The notes under the pieces are model-generated. The model was not told where the DNA came from and did not search any database. It saw nothing but the letters and a program-made list of their open reading frames with translations. Shown here in pieces: positions 42,590 to 55,900 of a DNA stretch of 64,000 bases. The first letter of the stretch is position 1. Every line of letters begins with the position of its first letter. Position numbers and translations under genes: made by a program. The DNA lies in NCBI GenBank assembly GCA_001986395.2, contig MQVO02000056.1, forward strand, positions 41,901-105,900. Reading direction: 5' to 3'. Source of the DNA: Irpex lacteus. Its lineage: Eukaryota > Basidiomycota > Agaricomycetes > Polyporales > Irpicaceae.

Positions 42590-44500
42590 GGAAACGTTCT
42601 GTCGTATTTACACGATGTGGTTTAGGTGTCGTCATTTACGTGAGAGTTGTATAAAATGTAGCTTTTTAAACCTCTTGTAATTTTGGGTGAAAAGAACGAG
42701 TGATATTAATATAACAATAGACCACGCGGAGAACGAGAGGGAGCTTATGGAAATCAGATAGGAGAACATACCCTTCAATCCGGTGTGGCCTTAGGCACTA
42801 TTCGAGTACGACGTAGCTCCAAAGTTATCGAGTATAGTTTAGTCAGCGTCCGCAGAGGAAAATATACTTCTTGGATATCAAACAACTGACAGCCTCAAGC
42901 TGGGCTTGCAACTTGAGTCGCTTGCGGACTGACTCTTGAGCAGGCTGTCCATCAGCACTAAAATTCCAGGGGAGTCGATACCGAGGACAGCTTAGCAAAT
43001 ATCACGAGTACGCACACGCCTGCCATCGTCTGAAAGCTGGCGAAGCACATATTGCGATTTTTTCGGTGTACTCCTTCGTTAAACCCTCGCAAAGACGATG
43101 GGCTTAGTCGAGGCTCACTTGCAGGCTGCAAGGTTTCTATAATGTGCCTGTTTAGGATGGTTTTAGAGGTTCTTCAGCATCAAGAGACATATGGCGGCGA
43201 GATTACCGGAGATCTCTCCCATTGTATAAACATCTCTCAGATCGACCCTGCGAAAGGCACTCAATATCAGTTCGAACTTCAACGAGAGAACGCAAATATT
43301 GAAGTATGAATATGTGAGGGCTCGACATAGGCCGGTATCCGTTCAGCGATCAATCTTCCCTCTAAGGCTCAATTAGCTTATACCTGCTTTATCTTCCTAG
43401 TTCAACGTGACAGGGCGACACAGTAAGATCATACACGGATTAGACTTCCGTAATGATTTACTAGGGTGCTACGTCGAGAAAACGTCCAAGTGTGAGCCAT
43501 AGACCGACCCAACCTCGTATCGCATTTCACCGGGGCCCGTCGAGCGATAGACACCTGAACCTTGAAGCTTGACGGGCCAACAACAACTTGACAGGATAGA
43601 TTAAGGGGCCGAGACGAGCTATTTAGCACTAAGGCAGGTCAAGCCTGAGGCGATGCTCCCGGTAAACCTCAAGAAACCTTGGGCGTTGAATAAGCGTTCT
43701 TTACCCAAATAGGCAATGTGCTGATCCTCCTACCTCGTGTCAGGCACCATCTCTTCGTACGCCATGTGCGACAGCTCGTTCTTCATCTCCGTGGTCTGTC
43801 ACTCGAACTGGAACAAGGGTGCACAGTAAAGTAATCTATTCAACGATTTAGGCATAGAGTTAGAGCGAGGACGTAGGATCTCACGTCGTCCCAAACACTG
43901 TTCCGGCGTTCAGTGCGAAATGGAGACAGCGGGTACCCACACTTCCCGATTCCCGAGTGCTATTATGGTGTGTGAATTGAGAGAAACGGTATAGCTCGTC
44001 TGCGATTTGTCATTGTGGATTCCTCATATCCGGGGCGGAACGTTAACAATCGAGTTTTCACACCTACCAATGTGAGACTTGGCCAGAGATCTCTATCGCA
44101 CGATGGAGACAAGGAATTTGAGTTACTGAGATAGATGTCGTATGAGTAGTCACTACAATCACAAAGGGATCAGTAGGAGCGATGCCTTTACCCTTGCTTG
44201 ACTCATCGACATGCTTGCCTGGATGGTCATCAAGTATCGGAACTCTACGGACTTAACCGAGTTCTCCCAAAGCTGAGACACATTTGGGAAGAATGGAGCT
44301 CTAAGATAGAATGAATCGCGTCAATTGAGGATACCGTTCAATGGATCTTAGTCGAACATACCAATAGGATTGAAACGCTAGAGAATACTTGTCTAAAACG
44401 TCGACACAATCTCTGAAAGTCGTACCCAGTAGAAACGACGTATTCCGTACATGGGCAGGAAAGCCTTGACTGGCGTGCGTGTATCACTTTCACAGGACAC
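42590..44500. other. gene-free decayed region
   Basis: No gene is supported. The 43560-43720 part shares GATTAAGGGGCCGA.ACGA and a GGCAATNTGCTGATCCTC block with 46430-46620, so a segment of about 200-300 bp is duplicated. A third trace of the first motif (AATAAGGGGCCGAGGCGAGT) is at 51550. Confidence 0.5.
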
Positions 44501-44509
44501 TCCAGTCTC

Positions 44510-44750
44510 CGCTGGTTGATAGCGTTTGATGAACTACTCAAGGGAATCGCAGCTACACTGCGAAAGGCTAAGCAGATTCGTCGATTTGAGAAAACGTACA
44601 TACCAATTTTCGCCACAAGGCACGCCAAATGCGAAGAGCCTTATAAGACAATCATGGGGCCCTACTCGAGTATACAGGACCATTATTGGTAGTACGAACG
44701 GCAATGTAAGATGGGTGGCCAAGCAAAAGCCCAGCTTGAATAGATTCACG
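44510..44750 (-). repeat. copy of the 59.8-60.0 kb segment
   Basis: On the minus strand this matches 59810-60020: CTTCGCATTTGGCGTGCCTT, GTGGCGAAAATTGGTATGTA and CGCAGTGTAGCTGCGATTCC. It is fused directly to the truncated thioesterase copy, whereas in the right-hand copy it lies upstream of that gene. Confidence 0.65.
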
Positions 44751-45280
44751 ATCCCCTCATGTCCACACAACGCCGTCCCCAAATGCAGCACCACCATACT
44801 CGCCTTCTCGTTCTTCCTCGCCTTAACAAGCGGGGGCAACGCCAACCTCCTGGGACCTCTCGACGTCTCGGCCGTCAGACTATTCACAAGTTCCTGTCTC
44901 GGCACGTCAACATACGGCCTCGTCTCGTACCACTCGAACGCGTCGTCGCTTGTGCGTAATTCATGCAGTACGGGAAGTTGCTGGAGTTCGGATTCCAGCT
45001 CTGCGATGTAGGCGAGGGAGTGTGGGTGGGAGGGATTTGGTGGGGAAGGTGCGATGCGTGGTGGCGAGGGTGGGAAGGAAGAAGGAACCGAGGGCGCATG
45101 ATATAAGGCCGATGGAGCACGCGAGCGTGAGTTGGCGGACGATTTTGGCTGAGGAAAACGGTTGTGCTGAGTGGTTCTGAGGTTGTTGAGGCGAAACGAC
45201 GTCGGGTGAGAGTATGGGTGTGGGTGGATATCGATGTGGATGCACTGTTGTAAGTGGTTCCGGAGGGAAGATGAGAGCAT
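44751..45280 (-). pseudogene. truncated hotdog-fold thioesterase copy
   Basis: Homologous to the copy at 60977. Starts MLSSSL, then shows the shared blocks ASTTSEPLST, HPHSLAYIAELESELQQLPV, TRPYVDVPRQELVNSLTAE, RGPRRLALPPLVKARKNEKA and VVLHLGTALCGHEGIV. It ends exactly before the HGGM catalytic-loop region, where unrelated sequence takes over. Frames shift between the N-terminal blocks. The catalytic half is missing, so it cannot be active. Confidence 0.7.
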
Positions 45281-46330
45281 GGTATGGAGGGACAGGGCGT
45301 CGAGTGTCGAGGTGGAGGTGGTCGTGGCCAGAAGACTACTCCTACGTCGATATAAATGTGTATGTTGACCCATATGGACAACGCGAGCTTTGTGGCGTCA
45401 TGAGATGATACTCGAGGATGGGGGAGGTGTACGACGCACGAACGAGACGGGTTTCCGATGGGTGAAAGACCCAAATCGTTTATAGTAAAGAGCAGGAGTG
45501 GGAGAACTAGTAAACTAACCTACGACATGTTAAAGAGCCACCGCAGAATGAATGTTAGTGAATACGTACCTGCTTTGACCCCAAAGGACCCCAGACGATT
45601 AGATACCGTCGACCGTTCGCCATCTTATCGCATCGCGTTCCCAAGGCTCGACTTTGACGGTTCTACATACACGTTTTCTCGAATAACCCCAAGCTGAGTG
45701 TCGGACATCGAGGCATTGAGCGAGCAACCAGTGGTCGTGCAAGCGAGATGAGGTCAACAGAGAGGAGTTTGTCGTGATCGCAATTATAATCGTAGTTCTC
45801 TTCCGGTGATCTCAAATCCAGGCCAAGATGTCTTGCTAGCAGTAGACGAGAAGAAGCGATACAATGAGGTAGCGTAGTGGTGGTCGTAGGAGGATGAGAC
45901 GCATAAGTAGCGCCCGACGTACATCTAGTTCAGACAGTTCAGATCCGAGCCTTTCTAGGATTTTGTTTACCACATCCACTTATCTATTATTATGAGAACA
46001 AGGCTAAAAACTCGAATAGCCTGAGTCAAATTCGAAATGAGAATCACGCTTGCCTACGTACTAATACTTATATCGAAACGGACGATCAAAACAGACATAC
46101 TAGTACGAAGACAATCCCGAAGTCGCAAAACATGTCTGAATGATGTGAGTGCAACCTCAAGGGTATCGTTCTCTTGTGGATCGTTGGTCAAACGACTCCA
46201 TAACGAACCTGATGGCAGTATCGCAACTCGACTGTCCTGAATGTACGTTCATCAAATTCCTTGAATTCTTCGAGAAACAGAGAATAAGTACGCGTCAAAC
46301 AGTAGGATTGCTAGGAGGGAACGCCCTACT
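45281..46330 (-). repeat. inverted copy of the 60.1-60.97 kb upstream region
   Basis: Shares, in opposite orientation, AAGAC(C)CAAATCGTT, GACATGTTAAAGAGCCACC, GCGATGCGATAA..GG, TCGCTTGCACGACCAC and GAAATGAGAATCACGCTTGC with the right-hand copy. It is part of a segmental duplication that carried the thioesterase gene. Confidence 0.65.
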
Positions 46331-47636
46331 TACCGTTACATGATCCGACCAAAGGTCCGGATCTCCTTCGCGTTAAGCGGGACACGCCACGCACTGCCTA
46401 CGGCACTTAACCATAAACATCTAAACCTTGACAAGATAGATTAAGGGGCCGAAACGAAGTCAGGTACGCACAAAAACTAAGTTTCTTTGCTCCGTGAGGC
46501 GATACTGATGTGATACACGACATGCATATTGTTTGCGAGTGGTGAGCGTTGAATGTTGAATGCTCAGCGTTTATTGCCCGAAACGGCAATCTGTTGATCC
46601 TCTCGTGCCAGGTACCATCGCGCCAAAACTTGAACGAGCGAAGGCCATTTCGTATGTCACCGTACGTTCGCACATCTGTCTGGGGACTATATCATCAGTC
46701 TGCGGGACAACGTCAAGAAGGGTGCTGAAGTACATACAGAACGTCAACGCACTGGAGATTTAGGCTTAGAGTAGATGCGGCGGACGTGGTCCGCGATGTA
46801 GGATCTGTCAAAGGTGTTGTGAGTATTGTACCCGATGTGTAACTGCTCTTGTCAAGCTGTCAGTCGACGTGTACGATAGAGTTTCATATGCACGCACGGA
46901 CAGGTAACGCCGTAAGGTGAGCTGGCAGGTGAATTTTGTGTATCGTCGTTTAAACTCGGCGAGTATCTCACTCGCCCTTGTATGACTTCGCAGGTAGACG
47001 ATCGAGCCGACTACCCACTGGCATCGACGAGCACACCGATGTGTTGTATGATTGGAGGAGTTATGGGCGCGATTGGAGTCCGCACTGGATTTCTAACGAA
47101 CCATAATTGAGAACGAAAGCGATATGCAGCTCATATCATTCGCCGACCGAGTGATTATCTGCAATCGAGACAGCAACTTCATCAGTATCACCACGAGAGC
47201 GTAGCGCATCATACAAATACATAGTACACACCATAACCAGAGTAGTAAGGCACCCTTTTACGGCGATACCGTACTACAAATCGACCAAGGCATCAGACAG
47301 CGGTGTCCCGTTACAGAGTCAACCAGTACCACGTCTCGGCCGATCTCTGCTGACATTCGAGCAAATGGCCTGGGCTCTTGCACTGTAGCAAACAGTCAGT
47401 CTGAGTATTGAACGGGGTAGGGTGGGACTAACCGTAATTGTTCGATCCTGAACGATCACAGTATTGTCCTTCGACAGCTACACAGGTGTAGAGTATGAGA
47501 ATGCTCATTACTTAGAACCCGTAAATCAATGACTTGTGCCACTGATCCTAACCCGAGCGGTCAGACGACTGAGCTATGATCAAATTATCACCGAAAGCTC
47601 AACAATTTGAAGAACTGAACGACGTACGAACGGTAA

Positions 47637-47684
47637 GAAATACTCCCATAGGGAAATACTCCCATAGGGAAATACTCACATAGG
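47637..47684 (+). repeat. 16-bp tandem repeat, three copies
   Basis: Unit GAAATACTCCCATAGG repeated three times, the third with one C-to-A change. Confidence 0.85.
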
Positions 47685-47849
47685 GAAATCAACTCACCAC
47701 TTTTCTGTGACCATACTATCGTCAACTACCGAGGAGTATCTAACAGTGGAAGACTCGCCGTGCCATTACTCGCGTGCAGTATCCACGTCGCGTAGAAGTC
47801 CGACTGTCGTGCGTAGGCCAGGCGTGATTCGTGACCGGTCACCGGTAGC

Positions 47850-49150
47850 GAGTAGATTATCAACATGACTTCTACCGCTCACCCACGTCGCATCTACTCA
47901 CGCTCATCGAATCGGACTTGCGTGAGGCCATGGCAGCATTGCGGCCACATCGAACCATGTTGTCTTGCTAGGATGCGGAGGTGAATGGCAAATCGATGCT
48001 GAGCATTAATTAGAGTCCTGTGCACGAGATATTTTGGCGTACCTGAGAACGATCACGATAAGTAGCTTCACGGTTGTACTGGGCCTATAGCCATACATCG
48101 GCGACCATGACTGCACGACAGCTGCACGGAAAGAAGGTTGTTGAACTGTGACTTCTCTGTTGAACTGTGACTTCTCTGGGTCCCGAGGATTGCCAGCGCG
48201 ATGAGACGACAAGCCAAGCTTCGTACGTTTGATTGAACCCCGGAGCGAGTGATACGATGATACTCCAGACGGGTGATCAGAATCGTTACCCCAAGCCCCA
48301 AATCTCCAAACCTATACGACGTGCGTTGCATAGGAGATGCTCCTAAGAGAAATCGGCTAACCGCTTTTTTATGGCAATATCAGCGTCAATTAACCACGAG
48401 CATCGTACGGTGAAGAGCTCATAGTGCCACTACTCGCGCACGAGATTTATGCAGTCGTCGGACTTGTTCTTGTACATGACCCTTGCCAAGTTCCATGAGC
48501 GAGAAGAGTATCGATGATATGACTTGTACGGTTCGCTCCAGTCGTATCTACGCACGTTCACCGGATCGCACTTCCGTGAGGCTATGGCGAGAAGTGTCGC
48601 GGTTGTACCAAACCGCCATCGCGTGGCAAGCACGCAAGCCGATGGTTCATCCATGCTAAGATGTATCAGTAACCAGGGAAGTATGCACGGTGACGCTTTC
48701 AAGTTGGCGCACCTGAAGGCGACGTTGAGACCAATACGTCTTGGTAGGACGCGCAAGTCGATGACAAATTTGAGGCTGAGCGCTGAGGGGGCAATCATTA
48801 CTCGGAGAACTGTGTGAGGCAAGTGACTTAGACGACGAGTTGCGTACCTGAAGACAACCAGGGCGAGCAGCGTCACGGTCGCGCTATTTTCCAGCCCGCC
48901 TCAGTAAGACGCGAACATTAAGTTGATGTCGTCTACACATCGATACTGAGAGCGAGGCAATTAATCAGAGAAGACTGCACGACAGCGCTTTTGCGTACCT
49001 GGAGATGGCCACGGTCCAATTCGTACGCGGCTGTAACGCTATGTTACTCCCGTTGTTCGGTCGAAATTTACCCAGATGACGGACGAGAAGGTTTCGAGCA
49101 TCGATTGGGAAGGACGGTTTTGGAAGTGATTTGCGTAGCAAAATCAAGGT
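47850..49150. repeat. degenerate ~600-bp repeat units
   Basis: Recurring landmarks are CGNATCTAC.CACG.TCA.CG, ACTTNCGTGAGGC.ATGGC, GTCGATG....GAGCATTAATTAGAG-like blocks and TTGCGTACCTG(G/A)AGA. At least two units and a partial third are present. Confidence 0.45.
48139..48176 (+). repeat. 19-bp tandem duplication
   Basis: TGTTGAACTGTGACTTCTC occurs twice in immediate succession. Confidence 0.85.
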
Positions 49151-49899
49151 ACTAGTACTAGTAGACGTATCAGCGATCTTTCCCTCCGCCGCGTAGAAGA
49201 CGAATACTTACCGGTTGCAAATCGAGGACTGGGCGATCGAGTCACTGGTTCGGAGCTAGGAAGAGTTCCTAACTGCGTGTACCCAGGGTAAGACGCTGAG
49301 CACGACGAAAACGACCCCATCGTATGGAAGCTCCTTGCCCAACGTCGAACGTCTACGTCAACTACGAGGCTGTCCTCCCAACTCCGCCTCCAATAACCAA
49401 CCTACGAATTCAAAAAACATACCCACCACAGTGCGCTACCCTCATACTCACATCAATCCAACCGGATGAAGTCTCTTCCGTTACAAGAGGTTCTTGTTCC
49501 GCTTTCGTGACTTCGTCCCGGATATTTGATGATACGTTGTCGATGCTGAACAGTATGCGGGGAAGCACGGTACGATGTGTGATCTGCTTGATCTGCTGCA
49601 ATAGGTGAAAGTAGTGAGCTTGGAAGTTAGGAAGTGCGATGGCCTGGTGCCTGAGACGTAGGTCGATGAGTTGTAAGGCGAACGACGATGATCGGTTTGG
49701 ATACGTACCAGTTTGGTGGTAGGGGACCGGGATAAATCGAGGCGGCGTGGATCCCGCAATGTAACAGAAAAAAGGTGTAGCATTACAGTAAATTCGACAG
49801 TAGCGTTTGTTCGCCAGTACTTCTCAAGTCGAGTAAGTCCGACACCGACGCGACTTCGTGGTTACATCTGTTCTTCGTTTGTCACCGAACGGGTGTGCC

Positions 49900-50900
49900 T
49901 CCGAAGCGGCGTTCATCGCCCTCGACTGGATACGGTTAGTTTCCTGAGTAGAACAGTGTTTCGCTCCCGTCGCTGGATGTTCGTGAGTATCGCGTCCGGG
50001 AACCCAACAAAACGTCTGCACGACATGAGAAGGTCAGCAACTTTGGCGTAGTGGAAAGCCACGTACACACGATTGACCTTCGTTGTTCGATCCTCGTGTA
50101 CCTTGGGCGTGATCAAACCCTCAGCACGATTTGGTCTCCTCGAGACGGGTGAATGCTCAGTTCGATGATATGCGCATGCTGTACTATGGTACCGCATACG
50201 TTCCATTGAGCCGACTTCGGAGCGAATGCCACTCGCGTTCGATCTGCTCCATGTCTTCGTCTTCGTTTTCAACTTTGGCAAGACGTAGCCAAACTTTGCT
50301 CTACCTCTGTCGCGACGGGTAAAAGCTGGGCTCGATTACGTGCGCGTACTACACGGTATAACCTACGTTCGATTCATTAGTCCTCGGTAGGCTTGGCAGC
50401 GTCCGTTCACTGAGTAGAACTGTACCTCGTTCTCGCGCCATGTCGCATAGCAATTCATGTGAATAAAGAAATGAGAGCCTAATGAAATGGATGAGCGACA
50501 TGAAAAGGGCAAATTGGCAAACAAGGATAGCTATGTTGGTACGTACCTTCCGTTGATCGATTCGCCTCTACATCGATCATCGGCGAGTGTTCAGTACGAT
50601 CGGGCGTAATCGAGACGGCTGAAAGCTGAGTGCAATTACGTGCGTATGCTGTATGTACAGCATACGCTCGATTGAGTAGCATCCTAGGCACAGTAAGCAA
50701 ATTCAGTCACCACGTCAGCAGAACGACTACCTTACGCTCAGTTGTTAGATCCTCGTGTACCTCGGGCGCCGTCAGTGCAATTTGGCCTTGTCGAGACGGA
50801 TGAAAGCTGAGTTCAATTACGTGCGTGCTGTATGTACTGCATACGCTCGATTGAGTAGCCTTTGAATCTTCACTAGCATCACTAAGCAAACTCGGTGACC
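49900..50900 (+). repeat. tandem array of ~170-300-bp units
   Basis: Four units share a GNGTGAAAGCTGAGTNCAATT / ACGTGCGTNTGCTGTA core, at about 50146, 50317, 50619 and 50800. CATACGCTCGATTGAGTAG and a GATCCTCGTGTACCT(C/T)GGGCG flank also recur. The last two units are the most alike. Each core contains a palindromic GTATGTACAGCATAC-like element. No coding capacity is seen. Confidence 0.6.
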
Positions 50901-52908
50901 TATGTCAGCAACAACGACTAGAGTTGTCTTGGAAGCTTACCGGACATCTTCATCATATGCACAGATTTAATTTCCGGACTAGAGATCACGCAGCGTTCGT
51001 CAAAGCAGTATCTCATGGAGATAAGTCCATACTTACTGCCGTATACGGCATGCGCAAGTGTTCACGTCGCCCAGTCGCACGATTGATCGGGGCCCGTATA
51101 TCTGCTATCACTGTTTGCAAATACGGACGATCGTACAGAATGGGACGCACACGATAGAGTCTGTAGAGCACAAGGCGCAAGATTGGGCAATTTCGCGTAA
51201 AGGTTGTTCGAAAGACCGACGGCGCCGGGCGAAGTGAACTCGAAGAAGTGGGAAGTGCGATGCGGGCGTGGGGGCGCGATGTACATTGGCATCGGACGCA
51301 TTCAAGTTAGCGTGGACCTTGTGTCAAGAGTGCGTATTCTTGGCTGGCGATTTGTCAAAGAGTTCAGAGCGATGCGCACGATGGGAGGCGTGGGGGGTGT
51401 CACGTGCGGCGGAGAAGCAGTGTGTGCGGCTGAGGTGAGCGATCGCGAGGCGAGGTTGAAGGTTGTTGTTGAAGGTTTGTGAAGGAGTGAATGGACTGGA
51501 GATGGGATGTGTGTCAGTGGGTTACGAGAGAATTAAGGTACGAAGAGGTGAATAAGGGGCCGAGGCGAGTCTAGGAACGAGCACCGTTGTGGCGGAGATG
51601 GACGTGTGTAGATACAGTGCAGATCCACAGGGCCTCGTTGCAGGAAAGGCTGTGGAAGCAGGCGAGCAGGAGAGTACTTGGAAGTACTTGGATATGTCGG
51701 GATCGGTGTGTCAGGTTTGATGGCCAGCAACTCTCTTTGTCCGAGATCGCCTGGTTGACAGCCGTGTCCAGACCGCGGCCCACTCATCTGGCGCCACGAA
51801 GGCGACGGACCCAAACCGAGAGAGCCCAGAATCCAGATCGCTTGCTCGGTGCTGTCCACTGTCCGCGATGGCTGGAATTCATTCGTACTCAGCTGCGAAT
51901 GAGAAGACCCAAGTTGTGCGCGAGTGTGCAGCTCGAGTGACCCACGGAGGAGCGCGGGAATAATGGTGAGAACGGCACGTATCTTGGTGGATTCGGAATG
52001 GAGAGATAAACTATGTGTCTCACGTGGGCGATGGAACATGGAACATCCACATTGCGACGTTGTTGCAGCAACTCACGAACATTCATCGGCGTCTCGCGCG
52101 ATCTCTGCAACCCGTGCGATGGACGGGCTGCCACTGGGCTGCCTCGTACGTATCTGCTTCCGTTCGTCCCTTGTAATCTTGACTTTCCTTATCGGGGTCG
52201 AGAGTCTGGACTGCCCATCCTGTCTGTCCATCCAGTGCGTCCCATGATATACGCTAAATACTGCGAACATCACGGCGGCCGTCTCTGATGTGTTCGAGAC
52301 TTTCTGTCGCGGACAAGCGGCGCAAACTCACCAGATTATTACACTGCCAAACGCGAAAGTCGAGTCGTCGAGAAGACGAAGGAGATTCAAACGCGACGTT
52401 GTTCAGAGAACTTCAGACGAGACGTCGACCCACCTGTCAGTTCCGTCTGCGCTGTCCGTAGCTTGTTGGACTCCGACATCTGACACAGATTATCCCATCA
52501 AACCCGACTCCCATGCCGCGACTCATGTGGTGCAACGGACGAGTCTCGGAAGACGATTAGACCACTCTCGGTCTTCTCGGTGGAGTGCGTATGTCTGGCT
52601 TGCTCACCTCCTGCACGAAAAACAAGGATCATGTCAAGAGAATATGTTTGACGGTTTGTGTCTGTCGCGACCCCGCCTGTCAGGCCGTCGGGGAACCAGC
52701 TGTGATTGGCTGGGACGTGTGATAGGTCGGAGCCGGATGTGCCGTGCCTGGCCATGGGCGGAGGAACCGACAAAACGGAACCCATCAAACATTTGAGACT
52801 CCGAAATAAAATTGTACCTGATTTGCCTTAATTGAGAGGGGGAAGCCAGGCACCTTTTAGGTTGAAGCGATTCCCTCCTAGGACGCTTCCCCTGAACCTG
52901 AAAAGTGC

Positions 52909-55900
52909 ATGGACGACGACAACATCCTCCACGACGCCAGCCACAGCGACGACTTCCAAAACAACAACGACGAACAGCGCCTGACCGACGAACACGACGC
53001 TATGTCCGTCGTCGTCTCTCCTCCTCCCCCTCCTCCGGGCCTCTTTGGAGCGCCCTCCATGTCCAGCTCGGCCACAGGACCTTCCAGCGCAGCGAACACG
53101 AAGCGATACCGTCCTGCCCCAGCCAAGACCTTCCAGTGCAGAGGCTATGGCGAATGCAGAATGGTCTTCAGCAGGAGCGAGCATCTTGCCAGGCACATCA
53201 GGTACGCCCCTTTTCACTTGACTGTATGCACGATCAGGCCCCGTGGTTATACTATGTATACTCCATAACCACACTTGTGGACACCTGTGGACCACGTCCT
53301 TTCCCCACTCTGCTCGTCGACGACGGCGACGACGATGCCAGCACATCCATCGTCGGGGCAATATCCGAGGAAAAAGATGGTGGCACCAGTCGGCGCTAGT
53401 CGCTCGCCCGGTGTCGTGTTATGTCTTGATTTGGGCCGCTTCATACCGTCGTTACACACGTCTTTGCTGACTATATGCGTTTCTTAGGAAACATACTGGC
53501 GAGCGACCGTTCACCTGTCACTGCGGCAAGCAGTTTTCGCGTCTCGACAACCTCCGTCAGCATGCGCAGACTGTCCACGCCGATAAGCAGGACCAGAACG
53601 ATCGCATGATGCAGGAGCTCACGTCGCTGCACGCCAGTATGACAGCAGCCAGCAAAGGCAGCGCTCCCCGCGGAAAGCGCGCACAACAAGCCGCAGCTGC
53701 TGCTGCCGCCGCCGCGCAAGCTGCAGCGGTCTCAAACACTCTCGACGGCACTCACCCCGCACTGGTGATCAAGCAAGAAGCGATGTCTATGCGCCCTGGT
53801 ACCAGCACCGGCTACGAGGGCGGAAACGGTGTGTTTCATCATCCCAGCACCAGCCATTGGGCAGCATCCTCAAGCGTCGACCGCACGAACAGCACCAGCA
53901 GCACCCATTCCTTTCGTGACCAACCATCTGCAACAACCAACTCAAGCTCATCGGCCGGCCAGTCCTTTCGTGTCCCCCCACGCGACAACACCCAATATCC
54001 CGGCCAGTCCTTTCTCGCCCCCTCCTCCACCCCATTCAGCTTCAGTCTCCCCGATATCGCAGACCACACTCCAACCTCACGAAGTCGGCCAGGAACTGGA
54101 TCTGGCAGCCGTCCTGCTACGGGAACCACACTCCCACCCATCTCTACCGTCGTCGCCTCATCCCTCTCTTCCTCCGTCTCTTTCGCGCAACCACCCCCGC
54201 TCGTCGTCCCGCAGCAGCGTGAGCAGCAACACCACGGGGGGCTCACATCCTCACAGCTACTACCCTTACCCACACCCAGCGGGTTCGCTCGACGACCCTC
54301 CACCGCCTCCTCTCGTCCCGGGACAGCACCTGCGTCATACTACTATGGGTCACCCTTCGCTTACCCTGCAGGAACACCACTATCCGCCGCCACAGCAGCA
54401 GCAGGGGTGGTCGCCGCTCGCCCCGAACTTTCCCTTTCCCTCGCCACACGCCGAGGACTTGAGTACGCAGCACCACCTCCAGTCTCAGCATCGTCGGTAT
54501 ATGGACGAGATGCACCGTCAGCAACACAGACAATCGGAGAGAGTTACTACGAGCCCACATCTCCTATTGGGGGATACGACTCACCATTTTCCTTCCACGC
54601 TCCCGCATCATCAACCACAGCAACGACGGCTGGGGGTGCGGCGACGAACGCCTCCTACGCCCGGAGGCTCCATTCATCCTCATCAACCGCAGCCGCCAAT
54701 CCTCGTAAACGGGCCTATGCAGGATCCGACGACGAGGGGGTGGTGAACGGAGCGATGGGGGGTATGATGGGGGAGACAACAGCGATGGAGAGCGGGATCG
54801 AGAGAGATGGTACAAGTACCGAGGAGATGTACGGCCTTTCAGCAGCAGCGGGGGTGGGCTCCGGCCAGGTACCGCGGCGAGCACGTCTGGCGTCGGAGGA
54901 TTCTCAGCAACAGCAACAGCAGCAGGGGGGTCAGGGTATGAGTACGGGAGCGAGTCTCGGCCACAGTCTCGACGGCTCTCCGTCATGGAACTCTGCAATG
55001 ACGTCGATGGAGTTGAGTCAGCAGTTAGACCACTTGTACCGCTATCAGGCGCAGCGGGCGGGCTCGCAGGAGGAGCTAGTAGTGCAGCAGGAGGACCAGC
55101 AGGGACAGGAGCGTCAAGGCCCACCACGTCGTCCGGACTCGTCCTTGGCGCACAACAACTCGCTCTCGATGACCGACGGAGCTCTCCAAGGGCCACAGCG
55201 ACACTCGCCGATGGAGGACACGACGAGGGTTGGTTCAAGACAGTATTCTCTCGAGCTGAGGCGGCAGCAGGAAGAGCAGCTCCGGCGGTTGCAGCAACAA
55301 CATCAGCAGCATCAGCAATATATGGAGCTCGGGGCGGCGGAGGTGGAGGGTCTCTATCGCCCTCACCAAGCCCCTCATCCGTATATGGAGCTGGATTTGT
55401 CGGGGGCGGGGCCGGGGGCAGGCGACGGGGATCGGTACGGGCAACACCACCACGGTTTGCATATGAGCGCGGGGGAAGTGGACGGAGTGTATCACCCGAG
55501 TACCGGGGAGGGGGACGGTATGAGTATGAGTACGACGACGGGGAGAGCGAGGGCGGGGAGTGGAGAGGAGTCTCGCCTGCTGCAGGGGCAGGGGCAGGAG
55601 ACGGGCAACGGCAGCAGCGGAGGAGGACATCGCAGTCACCCGCCACACCACCCAGCGCACCACCATCAAACGCACCACCACTATTATCCTCATCCTCAGC
55701 AGGTGTACGAGTTGGATATGGGGGATGGGTACGGACATCCGCATCACCTGGCGGGGATGGAGCAGCAGCTCGTGAACGTGAGTGGGTATCAGGGGATGAC
55801 GGACGGGGTTGGGGTGGTCGGGGGACATCACCCCATTCCGATGGGTCTGGGAGTGGACGGGGAGAACGAGATGATCAAGTTCGAGCCGGGTTTGGAATGA
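52909..55900 (+). CDS. two-finger C2H2 zinc-finger transcription factor
   Basis: Predicted nuclear DNA-binding regulator. Exons 52909-53201 and 53488-55900 give 901 aa. The DNA-binding domain (residues about 72-135) straddles the intron: [32 protein letters not shown] and [20 protein letters not shown], then VHADKQ. This is the close-paired finger type of fungal Rsf2/Tda9/Usv1-like regulators, where the first finger is C-x5-C. The remaining ~760 residues are low-complexity: poly-Ala ([15 protein letters not shown]), Ser, Gln ([11 protein letters not shown]) and Gly/His-rich stretches ([17 protein letters not shown]) typical of activation regions. The 286-nt intron is unusually long for this window. 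Long overlapping frames in the second exon are composition shadows. Targets cannot be inferred. Confidence 0.87.

Larger units (their letters stand above)
46331..52908. other. long gene-free stretch of degenerate repeats
   Basis: I cannot support any gene in these 6.6 kb. Open frames are short and mostly overlap in several frames. Repeated landmarks dominate: CGCATCTACTCACGCTCATC-type units at 47850, 48530 and 48950, and the ~200-300-bp array at 49900-50900. A frame at 51204-51482 and its antisense partner at 51533-52039 lack domain features. Confidence 0.5.

Noticed and set aside
47520..47590. tRNA-like sequence on the minus strand (ATAGCTCAGTCGTCTGAC, then GGGTTC)
   Set aside because: The D-arm-like words are present, but I could not form a 7-bp acceptor stem or a regular anticodon arm; it is at best a relic.
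47637..47684. CRISPR-like array
   Set aside because: The 16-bp units are directly adjacent without spacers; this is a simple tandem repeat in a eukaryotic genome.
51204..51482. 92-aa Gly/Arg/Val-rich frame
   Set aside because: No homology recognised and an equally long frame on the opposite strand nearby; likely chance in a repeat-rich area.
53829..54746. 305-aa plus-strand frame inside the zinc-finger gene
   Set aside because: Same reason: Pro/His/Ser-rich shadow of the real frame, without its own start context or domain.
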